Position numbers and translations under genes: made by a program. DNA of 64,000 nt from Chlamydiota bacterium (GTDB lineage Bacteria; Chlamydiota; Chlamydiia; Chlamydiales; Parachlamydiaceae): positions 1 through 64,000 of the forward strand of contig JABDGQ010000006.1 of assembly GCA_013285965.1 (NCBI GenBank), read 5' to 3'. Within the stretch, counting starts at the first letter, position 1; every line of letters begins with the position of its first letter. The notes under the pieces are model-generated. The model had not been told where the DNA came from. It ran no database searches and worked only from the letters and a program-made list of their open reading frames with translations. This document shows positions 21,212 to 28,964 of the stretch, one piece after another.

Positions 21212-21489
21212 GTATTATATACTAGTTGTGGTCATAAATTGGTAATCACACTTACACATCGAGTCTTGTTTTATTTCAAAGTCTGCTATTTATTACCAGA
21301 AAAAAATCATTTTAACACTAGTTTTTAGTTTTTTTTGTTTTAATCGTCATATGTTTTTACATATTGCCTCTAAAAATTTACCAATAAATCTGCTCCAAAA
21401 TTATCAATTTTTCCAAAAAAGCTAATTTCGAAAAAGTCTATTGTAAAAAAATGTAAGATTTCATATAAGTTTTGGTACTGCTAAATAAT

Positions 21490-21564
21490 CGGAGCATAGC
21501 GCAGCTTGGCTAGCGCGGCTGCTTTGGGAGCAGTAGGTCGGGGGTTCGAATCCCTCTGCTCCGA
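21490..21564 (+). tRNA. tRNA-Pro (anticodon TGG)
   Basis: Acceptor CGGAGCA/TGCTCCG; anticodon stem-loop GCTGC-TTTGGGA-GCAGT; GGTTCGAATCC T-loop; no encoded CCA. Confidence 0.93.
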
Positions 21565-21570
21565 TAGAGT

Positions 21571-21603
21571 ACCCTATCTTTGTAAAAAGATAGGGTTTTT
21601 TTT
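21571..21603 (+). terminator. Rho-independent terminator after tRNA-Pro
   Basis: ACCCTATCTTt-gtaa-AAAGATAGGGT followed by an uninterrupted T run. Confidence 0.85.
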
Positions 21604-21616
21604 ATCTGATAGGAAA

Positions 21617-22756
21617 ATGATCGTGAGTGCTTTTTCAAATTGTATTGCTTGGATTTATTGGGATCCGCCACGCGAAGTTTTCGTTATTCCTTTTCTTGAG
21701 CGACCAATCTTTTGGTATGGCATCTTATTTGTAACAGGTTTTATCTTGGGCTATTTTTTGTTAATAGCCATTTTTACCCGTTTCATCGATCGTTGTACTC
21801 ATATTTCTAGCTTAGATGTACCTAATTGGCCAGCTTTAATGTGCACATTAAAGGTTAAAATTGAAACTGACATTTTTAAAAAAAATATGCCGCTGCATAC
21901 CTCAAAGCAAATTCTGCAATCCAATCAGGGAACTGGAGAGCAACCTTCAGAACAATTGTGCAATGATATTATCGATGGACTAAATTCAATCTTAAAAAAG
22001 AAAATTGTTTCTCGATCACAGCTTTTAGAATTATTAGATAACAAGATAATGAGTATCAAAAATAGTGCCTATGCCTTAAATGATAGACTATGTTGGTTTT
22101 TAGTAATCGGCACTTTATTAGGTGCGCGCTTAGGAGAATTATTCTTTTATGATTGGCACTATTTCATTAAGCATCCTGCCGAAATTTTTAAAACCTGGCA
22201 TGGAGGATTAGCTAGTCATGGCGGGGTATTGGGTGTTATTGTGGCTGTGCGTTTATTTCAGTGGCATGCCCAGCGCTACTACCCTTCGTTATCCTTTTTG
22301 CACCTGCTGGATTTTGTGGCAATTCCAGGGGCTTTAGTGGCCTGCTTCATTAGAATCGGAAATTTTATGAACCAGGAAATCATTGGTTTGCCCAGCGAGC
22401 AACCTTGGGCCGTTGTTTTTGGCCATCCTATGGATGGGTCTGTCCCATTTCCTAGTCATCCAGTTCAGTTGTATGAAGCTTTGGCTTATTTGAGTACTTT
22501 TATAGTTTTATGGATTTTGTGGAAAAAAGAGATAATGATAAATAGACCTGGTGGGATTATAGGCCTGCTTTTTATCTTGATATTTAGCAGCCGTTTTATA
22601 TTAGAGTATTGGAAAGCACCTATTCCTTCCATTTTTTCAAATTCTTTTTTACAGACCGGACAGCTGTTAAGTATTCCTTTTATTGTTTTGGGAATACTTT
22701 TTGTAACAGGATGTTACAAGCGCATATCAAGTAAACATAGTCATCATTTTAGCTAA
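21617..22756 (+). CDS. lgt: Prolipoprotein diacylglyceryl transferase with ~100-aa insertion
   Basis: 'HGGLASHGGVLG', 'CFIRIGNFMNQEIIG', 'HPVQLYEALAYL'; ORF-track start 21506 lies in the tRNA, in-frame ATG at 21617. Confidence 0.92.
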   Translation: MIVSAFSNCIAWIYWDPPREVFVIPFLERPIFWYGILFVTGFILGYFLLIAIFTRFIDRCTHISSLDVPNWPALMCTLKVKIETDIFKKNMPLHTSKQILQSNQGTGEQPSEQLCNDIIDGLNSILKKKIVSRSQLLELLDNKIMSIKNSAYALNDRLCWFLVIGTLLGARLGELFFYDWHYFIKHPAEIFKTWHGGLASHGGVLGVIVAVRLFQWHAQRYYPSLSFLHLLDFVAIPGALVACFIRIGNFMNQEIIGLPSEQPWAVVFGHPMDGSVPFPSHPVQLYEALAYLSTFIVLWILWKKEIMINRPGGIIGLLFILIFSSRFILEYWKAPIPSIFSNSFLQTGQLLSIPFIVLGILFVTGCYKRISSKHSHHFS

Positions 22757-22965
22757 AATTCGGAATCATTCTTTTTTCTAAAGCAACTGTGTAAAAAACA
22801 ATTCTTTGGCTATGACAAAAAAAATAAAAATTCAGATTATTAGGTTGATACAAATAGACCAATATAATAGTATCATAGGTAATTATAACTGAATTAGTTT
22901 TAATGGTGTAGTTGTTATTTTGGTAGCAATTTTATTTGGTTTAAAAGTTTTAGGAGGATATCGGT

Positions 22966-23226
22966 ATGGCAACATTATTTTTTGAAAATACAGAGGAAGA
23001 AGTAGAATTGCCAGATAATTCTTCTATTGCAGAAGCATGCGAAGAAGCTGGAGTCCCTTTTGCTTGTACAGAGGGAGTGTGTGGAACATGTGTAATTGAG
23101 GTCAAAGAAGGTCAATTATCGCCTATGACAAAAGAAGAAGAAGATTTCTTGGGTACCGGCTCACATTGTGAACGTCTGGCATGTCAATGTCGCATTTTAA
23201 AAGGTCGTGTAAGAATAAGCTTTTAA
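22966..23226 (+). CDS. 2Fe-2S ferredoxin
   Basis: 'CEEAGVPFACTEGVCGTCVIEVKEG...CQCRILKG'; GGAGG ribosome binding site. Confidence 0.92.
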   Translation: MATLFFENTEEEVELPDNSSIAEACEEAGVPFACTEGVCGTCVIEVKEGQLSPMTKEEEDFLGTGSHCERLACQCRILKGRVRISF

Positions 23227-23302
23227 CCTGAATTTTGAGTTTTTAGGTTAACATTTAGACTTTAAATTCATGTTAAAATCAATCTAATAAGAGGGAGACA
23301 TT

Positions 23303-23974
23303 ATGTCTTGTTGTTCACCAAAAAAAAATAATCAAGAACCATCATCATGCTGTGCATCAAAAGAAGAAAAGCAGCAATCACAGACATCTAGCTGTTGCGC
23401 CAATCCGCAAAATCCAAAGCGTGTCGATCGTCAGATGACGATTAAAGATATTTTAGAAATGTTCCCTTACAAAGCTCAACGCTTAGCGCATGAAATTACT
23501 AGTGCTGGTTTACACTGTATTGGTTGTCACGCATCCGTGTACGAAACGCTTGAAGGCGGTATGTTTGGTCATGGCAAAACAGAAGCGCAAATTAATGAAT
23601 TGGTAGATAGACTTAATGCGTTGCTTGATGAAAAATTAGATCTTAGCACCATTTCTATGACCGCTTGTGCTGCTGAAAAATTTTCAGAAATTTTGGCTGA
23701 AGAGGGGAAAACGGGTTGGGGAATGCGATTTGCCGAAGAATTAGCCGGCTGCAGTGGTTTTGAATATGTATTAGATTTTTCTGAAAAAGCAGAAGAGGAT
23801 GATCAAATATTTCTTTCGCATGGTATCGAAATTCATGTTAAAAAAAATCAAGTACTTCATTTGCTTGGCTCGGAGATCGATTATGTGAAAGGTATGCGCG
23901 GAGCAGGTTTTAAAATTTCAAATCCAAATTCCCGCTCTTCGTGTGGTTGTGGTAATTCCCATAATTACGATTAA
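23303..23974 (+). CDS. Cys-Cys-motif N-terminus + DUF1858-like + A-type (HesB/IscA-like) Fe-S carrier domain
   Basis: Three SCC motifs at the N-terminus; 'DILEMFPYKAQRLAHEITSAGLHCIGCHASVYETLEGGMFGHG' DUF1858-like; 'GMRFAEELAGCSGFEYVLDF...GAGFKISNPNSRSSCGCGNS' A-type carrier. Confidence 0.75.
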   Translation: MSCCSPKKNNQEPSSCCASKEEKQQSQTSSCCANPQNPKRVDRQMTIKDILEMFPYKAQRLAHEITSAGLHCIGCHASVYETLEGGMFGHGKTEAQINELVDRLNALLDEKLDLSTISMTACAAEKFSEILAEEGKTGWGMRFAEELAGCSGFEYVLDFSEKAEEDDQIFLSHGIEIHVKKNQVLHLLGSEIDYVKGMRGAGFKISNPNSRSSCGCGNSHNYD

Positions 23975-23992
23975 ATACTCACTTTACGCATA

Positions 23993-24609
23993 AAAAGACA
24001 AAGACTTGTCAGATTGGAAGCGAACATTTCTGACAGTCTCGTCTTGAAATTTGAAGAGCTTAAGCTCCTAAAGCTTTCTTAGTCAAAGCTAGGATGTCAT
24101 CATTACAAGTCTTCCCTATAGGGCTTTCTCCTACTCGATTAAAAACTTATGGTGATAGTCTATTTATTGTGGTTTATCATGGTTTATCATGGTTTAAAAT
24201 TAATGTTTGTCGCAAAACTATCCTCATGATATAAGTCGAATAAAAAGGAGCTTATATGGATTGGGTTAGAAATCATCGCACATTACTGCTAATAGAAGGG
24301 ATTCTCTTTATCTTGATGGGTGGTGTGGCCATTATACTACCTGTAGTATCGACATTGAGTTTAGAAATGTTTATTGGTTTTTTATTAATTTTTTCGGGAG
24401 CAGTGCAATTATTTCGAGCTTTTAAGCTGCACCGCGCACCGCCGTTTGTCATTTCTTTATTGATGGGACTGATAGGGGTTGTTTGTGGTATTTTAATGCT
24501 TTTATATCCTGTTGCCGGTGTTATGTCATTAACTATACTCTTAACAATATTTTTTTTACTCGATGGCATTATGAAAATTGTATTGGGTTTTCAATCCCGC
24601 CCTACCCAT
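23993..24609. repeat. Direct repeat A1: hdeD upstream region plus the hdeD internal segment shared with 26830-27103
   Basis: AAAGACTTGTCAGATTGGAAGC...GAAGAGCTTAAGCTCCTAAAG... shared upstream; 24523-24609 shared within the gene. Confidence 0.85.
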
Positions 24610-24798
24610 TATTGGGGATGGTTGGTTTTTAATGGTCTGCTATCACTTATCATAGCTTATATAATATGGCATAGTTGGCCCTCTTCTGCATTTTGGGTGT
24701 TAGGATTATTGTTTGGTATTAACATGATCTTCTTTGGTGTCTCTTTAATTTCTTTATCTGCCGGTGTGGCTCGTACACCACCTCCCTCCAACCCATAA
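24256..24798 (+). CDS. HdeD-family (DUF308) membrane protein
   Basis: 180 aa, six hydrophobic segments with the HdeD-type repeated pattern; AAGGAG RBS. Confidence 0.75.
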   Translation: MDWVRNHRTLLLIEGILFILMGGVAIILPVVSTLSLEMFIGFLLIFSGAVQLFRAFKLHRAPPFVISLLMGLIGVVCGILMLLYPVAGVMSLTILLTIFFLLDGIMKIVLGFQSRPTHYWGWLVFNGLLSLIIAYIIWHSWPSSAFWVLGLLFGINMIFFGVSLISLSAGVARTPPPSNP

Positions 24799-24810
24799 TT
24801 AAATAAATTA

Positions 24811-24872
24811 ACCTTCTTTACCAAATTAAACTGAAAAGTTCTATAGTGCGTTAAGAGGTTTGGTAAAGAGGT
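24811..24872. repeat. Inverted repeat downstream of hdeD
   Basis: ACCTTCTTTACCAAA ... TTTGGTAAAGAGGT with one-base bulge and ~33-nt loop. Confidence 0.5.
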
Positions 24873-24913
24873 CTAGAAAAATCCAAAAATTTAGGTTAAT
24901 AGGTAAATAATTT

Positions 24914-25126
24914 ATGAAGTCAATAATTGTAGCTTTTTGTGCTTTAATGTTCTGTGGCACACTGTTTGCCGTTGCAAGCAAGCCTAACTGTGGTTGCGTT
25001 AACTGCAAATGTACAGCAAAATCACATTGTGGCTGTATGGCCGCAAAATCAGAACCTACATCGTCAGTGGCAGAGACTAAATCAGCCTTGGCATCACCTA
25101 ACTTGAGTGCTGTTGACAAAAAATAA
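24914..25126 (+). CDS. Small exported Cys-rich (metallothionein-like) peptide
   Basis: Signal peptide 'MKSIIVAFCALMFCGTLFAVA' followed by 'KPNCGCVNCKCTAKSHCGCMAAK'. Confidence 0.6.
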   Translation: MKSIIVAFCALMFCGTLFAVASKPNCGCVNCKCTAKSHCGCMAAKSEPTSSVAETKSALASPNLSAVDKK

Positions 25127-25140
25127 TTAAATCATTGCCA

Positions 25141-25184
25141 CAAATTTTAATAGACTTCTTTCGAAAGAAGTCTATTAAAATTTG
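25141..25184. repeat. Perfect 44-bp palindrome (no loop) between convergent genes
   Basis: CAAATTTTAATAGACTTCTTTC|GAAAGAAGTCTATTAAAATTTG. Confidence 0.9.
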
Positions 25185-25263
25185 GGAAAAGATACTATTT
25201 AAAAAAATTAAGAGGTTTATTTTTACTATTTAAGCTTTTTATGAAAAAATCAAATTCAAACCA

Positions 25264-26733
25264 CTATAAATACTTTTGTGCAATAACATCATACATCTGT
25301 CCATCATCTGTCACCTGTTCATCATCTTTTTTTATAAATACAAGAAAAGAAAAGGTAGGCCCAGCATAGTTTGGTTGACTAATAGCTTCTCTTAAATTTT
25401 CCAATACCTTTTCCGATAAGTCGCTGAATTCTACTGTACATTTTTTAGGTAATCTTAAAATTTCAGTAAGACCTGTTAAGGATCCATTGTTCTTAAGATA
25501 CAATTTACTTAACATAGTTAGCTTACTAATTTCGGCTGGTAAATTAGTCAACTGATTTCCATCAAGATTTAATTCCTGCAAATTAGTTAGCTTACCAATT
25601 TCGGCTGGTAAATTAGTCAACTGATTTCCATCAAGATTTAATTCCTGCAAATTAGTTAGCTTGCCAATTTCGGCTGGTAAATTAGTCAACTGATTTCCAT
25701 TAAGATTTAATTCCTGCAAGTTAGTTAGATTGCTAATTTGGATTGGCAAAGTAGTAAATCTATTTGCACGAAGATGTAAATTATTCAAATTAGTCAGCTT
25801 ATCAATTTCGGCTGGCAAAGTAGTCAATTCATTTGCATGAAGATATAATCCTCGCAAGTTAGTCAACTTACAAATTTGGGCTGGCAAAGTAATAAACCTA
25901 TTTGCACCAAGCATTAATTCTTGCAAATCAGTCAGTCTAGATATTTCTTCTGGCAAAGCAGTTAATTCATTTCCACCAAGCTCTAATCTCTGCAAATTAG
26001 TCAGGCTGCCAATTTCGGCTGGCAAAGTAGTCAATTTATTTCCACCAAAATCTAATCTCTGCAAATTAGTCAGGTTGCCAATTTCGGCTGGCAAAGTAGT
26101 CAATCTATTTAAACAAAGATTTAATTCTTGCAAGTTAGTCAGCTTACTAATTTCGGCTGGCAAAGTAGTCAATTTATTTCCAGAAAGATCTAGTGTCTTA
26201 AGATGGGAAAAAGCCGGATGGGTAAATATGATAGTCGGTATTTTATTTAAATAAAGATTTTTAAGTGAAAAGGAATCATCAGGTTTCCTGATAAAATCTA
26301 AAATCTTCGTGATTGTTTCCCCACCAAAACCTTCGGCTTGTAAATTTTCTATTACCTGCTCATCTATGAAACTGTCGATTATGTGAGTGTCACAAATTTT
26401 AAGATTGGCAAAAAAATTATACTTATCCAGGCCAAATTCACTAATCAGAGCATCCAAGCCTAGCCGATTAGCCAACTTAACATACCAAACATTATTGTGT
26501 TTATCGATCTTTGTTTTAATAAATTTCAGATTATGTTGTAGTATCTTGTATTGACCATCTTCTAGTTTTGTTTGTTTTAACTCAGTAAATATGTTTTTTG
26601 CCACATAATCTGTAATAGATGTTATGCCAATTTCTTTGCTGCTAGCAATAGTTAGTTTATTACCTTCGATATTAAAGAACTGGTTATCTGCAATTTTTTT
26701 ATTTATCAAACTATTCATACAAAACCTCCACAT
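25264..26733 (-). CDS. Leucine-rich repeat protein (candidate effector)
   Basis: ~12 LRRs of type [23 protein letters not shown]. Confidence 0.9.
   Translation of the reverse strand: MWRFCMNSLINKKIADNQFFNIEGNKLTIASSKEIGITSITDYVAKNIFTELKQTKLEDGQYKILQHNLKFIKTKIDKHNNVWYVKLANRLGLDALISEFGLDKYNFFANLKICDTHIIDSFIDEQVIENLQAEGFGGETITKILDFIRKPDDSFSLKNLYLNKIPTIIFTHPAFSHLKTLDLSGNKLTTLPAEISKLTNLQELNLCLNRLTTLPAEIGNLTNLQRLDFGGNKLTTLPAEIGSLTNLQRLELGGNELTALPEEISRLTDLQELMLGANRFITLPAQICKLTNLRGLYLHANELTTLPAEIDKLTNLNNLHLRANRFTTLPIQISNLTNLQELNLNGNQLTNLPAEIGKLTNLQELNLDGNQLTNLPAEIGKLTNLQELNLDGNQLTNLPAEISKLTMLSKLYLKNNGSLTGLTEILRLPKKCTVEFSDLSEKVLENLREAISQPNYAGPTFSFLVFIKKDDEQVTDDGQMYDVIAQKYL
25516..25730 (-). repeat. 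69-bp tandem repeat (one LRR unit) in ~3 near-identical copies
   Basis: TCGGCTGG anchors at 25532, 25601 and 25670 (period 69); units encode [23 protein letters not shown]. Confidence 0.92.
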
Positions 26734-26829
26734 ACCTTTATATTTATTATAAAAAACAACTCAAAATAAATCAAATTAATTAAACTTGTATTTATAAAAT
26801 TTTTAATTAGGATTTTTTGATGAAATTCA

Positions 26830-27103
26830 AAAAGCAAAGACTTGTCAGATTGGAAGCAAACCTTTCTGGCACTCTCATCTTAAAATTTGAAGAGCTTAAG
26901 CTCCTAAAGCCTTCTTAGTCGAAGCTAGCGTGCAATCATTAAAAGTGGCTCCTCTTACTCGATAAAAACTCGTGGTGATAGTCTATTTATCATGATTTAT
27001 CGGGGTTTATCAGGGTTGTCATTAACTATACTATTAACAGTATTTTTTTACTCGATGGCATTATGAAAATTGTATTGGGTTTTCAATCCCACCCTATCCA
27101 CAA
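26830..27103. pseudogene. Direct repeat A2: hdeD upstream region joined to an internal hdeD fragment (decayed hdeD copy)
   Basis: 26830-27010 matches the hdeD leader; 27016-27101 (GTCATTAACTATACTATTAACAGTATTTTTTTACTCGATGGCATTATGAAAATTGTATTGGGTTTTCAATCCC) matches hdeD 24523-24609. Confidence 0.85.
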
Positions 27104-27124
27104 ATTAAAAAAAATTGAGGAGAT

Positions 27125-27640
27125 TTACTTTTCTTTTGCAATGTTTGCTTTATGATTAACACCAGATTTGATCAAACCACCCTCGGCAATTTTGGTTAAC
27201 TTTTTATCGGCATGCCCCTCTTCATCCAAAGTTGCTTGTAGTAATTCGGGGATCTCTTCCAAATTTAACTCTTTGGCAAAGGTACGCATCGATCCATAAG
27301 CGGATATTTCATAATGCTCGATGCGCTGTGCTCTGGCAATAATGGCAGCATCACGCGCCGGCGATGCATTGTACTTTTTTATTACTTCCTTACCTTCATC
27401 AATAAGAGCTTTAGTAGCTTTGCACAGCTTTTCTGTTTTTTCAATGTCTAATAATTTAAAAATTTTTAAAAGTCGTTCTACTTGTCCCTTAGTTTCTTTT
27501 AAATGGGACTCAAAGGCATTTTTAAGATCTGTAGATTCGGAAGCTTTTACCATATCTGGTAGGGCCTCGATAATTTGCTCTTCTGCGCTGAGCATGTTTT
27601 GCAATTCATCAATGAAGACATCTTTAATGGTTTTTTCCAA
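27125..27640 (-). CDS. DUF892 / YciE-YciF ferritin-like protein
   Basis: 'IKDVFIDELQNMLSAEEQIIEALPDMVKAS', 'RIEHYEISAYGSMRTFAKEL', 'TLDEEGHADKKLTKIA'. Confidence 0.88.
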   Translation of the reverse strand: MEKTIKDVFIDELQNMLSAEEQIIEALPDMVKASESTDLKNAFESHLKETKGQVERLLKIFKLLDIEKTEKLCKATKALIDEGKEVIKKYNASPARDAAIIARAQRIEHYEISAYGSMRTFAKELNLEEIPELLQATLDEEGHADKKLTKIAEGGLIKSGVNHKANIAKEK

Positions 27641-27685
27641 ATTTGCTTCTCCTTTTTTATGCTTAAACTTTTTAAAAGCGTCCTT

Positions 27686-27766
27686 TTAAATCACGCCAAA
27701 AAGTTTTAATAAGATAATTACAAGTACTGGGACTCCCAATAACCATAAACCAATCGCTTTACTCAT
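27686..27766 (-). CDS. 26-aa single-span membrane peptide (below ORF-track cutoff)
   Basis: MSKAIGLWLLGVPVLVIILLKLFGVI*, preceded by AAAAAAGGAGTGATCT-ATG on the minus strand. Confidence 0.6.
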   Translation of the reverse strand: MSKAIGLWLLGVPVLVIILLKLFGVI

Positions 27767-27798
27767 AGATCACTCCTTTTTTGTTCCATTTGAGGGTA

Positions 27799-27876
27799 CA
27801 CGCGACGCAGAATTTGAAAATGAGCATTTACACAAAATATAAAAGTACATTTGTTCAAATTCTGCGTTACGTGCGT
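27799..27876. repeat. Imperfect inverted repeat, possibly related to the MITE termini
   Basis: CACGCGACGCAGAATTTGAA ... TTCAAATTCTGCGTTACGTG; core resembles the ACGCATAATTTGAA terminus. Confidence 0.6.
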
Positions 27877-27885
27877 TAAGAAATA

Positions 27886-28455
27886 TTACTTTCGTGTTTC
27901 ACTTGTTGAAGAAATGTCTTTAACACCTTCCGCTTTTAAAATTTCTTTAACACGTGTAATTTCTTCATCACTATCAGCATGTACAGAAAGTAAAATATTA
28001 CCTGCTTTTAAACCAGCCTCATATTTTTTGGCTTCATATTCAGGGATACCAGCACCAACTAATAGCCCTAAGCCGCCACCAACTATACCTCCAATAGCTG
28101 ATCCACTCAATGCAGCCATAATTGGACCGGCGGCAATAAAAGGGCCTAGACCTGGAATAGCTAAAGCACCAATACCTGCTAATAGTCCTAAAGAACCACC
28201 AAGAAGTCCTCCCGCTGTAGCTCCAGCCACTCCTCCCTCAGGTGCTTTAGTGTTTTTTTCAGTACCGAGGTTGCCTTTGTGAATATTGTGCGGTATCGTG
28301 CCATGTACTGTATCATCACGTGCAGCACTACCATTACGTCGATCTGGATAAAGGATTGAAATATCAGAGTTAGAAAATCCAGAAGCTAGTAAGCGATCTA
28401 CTACACGACGCGCTTGCTCTTCATTACCAATTAATCCAAAAACAGCTTTTTTCAT
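27886..28455 (-). CDS. Glycine-zipper stress protein
   Basis: 'AVFGLIGNEEQARRVVDRLLASGFSNSDISIL' N-domain; Gly/Ala-zipper core 'GGVAGATAGGLLGGSLGLLAGIGALAIPGLGPFIAAGPIMAALSG'. Confidence 0.8.
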   Translation of the reverse strand: MKKAVFGLIGNEEQARRVVDRLLASGFSNSDISILYPDRRNGSAARDDTVHGTIPHNIHKGNLGTEKNTKAPEGGVAGATAGGLLGGSLGLLAGIGALAIPGLGPFIAAGPIMAALSGSAIGGIVGGGLGLLVGAGIPEYEAKKYEAGLKAGNILLSVHADSDEEITRVKEILKAEGVKDISSTSETRK

Positions 28456-28476
28456 ATATGTATCTCCTTAAGTTGA

Positions 28477-28878
28477 TTACTTCTGTATAATTTCAAGTTG
28501 ATTGTCAACTTTTGTTATACCTTGGACTTGCTGGACTTTCTGGGCGATGATTTCTTTTTCTTTTTCGCTGTTGACTGGTCCACGTAAGGTTACAACGCCA
28601 TTAATAGTAATAATTTTGATGTTTTTGGCATTTGTTGATAACACATCATCACCCATAAGCGCTTTTCTAATATGTTGTGTAATAGTTCTATCAATCTCAT
28701 TTTCCGATTGATCAAAAGGAGTTTTTGTCATTTTATCGCGATCGCGCATATTTTTCTCGGTATTGTCATTGGCGATTACGTTGGGTGTAGATTGATTGGC
28801 AGAAGCCTGAGGAGTATGTTGTCGATCGCAAGCCGTACAAGTTAAAGCAAGCGTAGCCATCAAAATTAAATTCTTCAT
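28477..28878 (-). CDS. BON-domain lipoprotein
   Basis: 'LALTCTAC' lipobox-like; 'ITQHIRKALMGDDVLSTNAKNIKIITINGVVTLRGPVNSEKEKEIIAQKVQQVQGITKVDNQLEI'. Confidence 0.88.
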   Translation of the reverse strand: MKNLILMATLALTCTACDRQHTPQASANQSTPNVIANDNTEKNMRDRDKMTKTPFDQSENEIDRTITQHIRKALMGDDVLSTNAKNIKIITINGVVTLRGPVNSEKEKEIIAQKVQQVQGITKVDNQLEIIQK

Positions 28879-28964
28879 AATAACCTCCCATTTAAAAACT
28901 TTGTCTATCTTTAGATATAGATAAAAAAAATTTATATAAACAGTAAATTTTTATGTTTTTTACA

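Noticed and set aside
21506-21616. N-terminal extension of the lgt ORF into the tRNA-Pro gene
   Set aside because: Overlaps the tRNA and its terminator; in-frame ATG at 21617 fits Lgt.
25516-26220. Possible CRISPR-like repeat array
   Set aside because: In-frame LRR coding repeats with 69-bp period, no unique spacers.
27851-28282. 143-aa + strand ORF antisense to the glycine-zipper gene
   Set aside because: Pro/Ala-rich translation is the mirror of the Gly/Ala-zipper codons.
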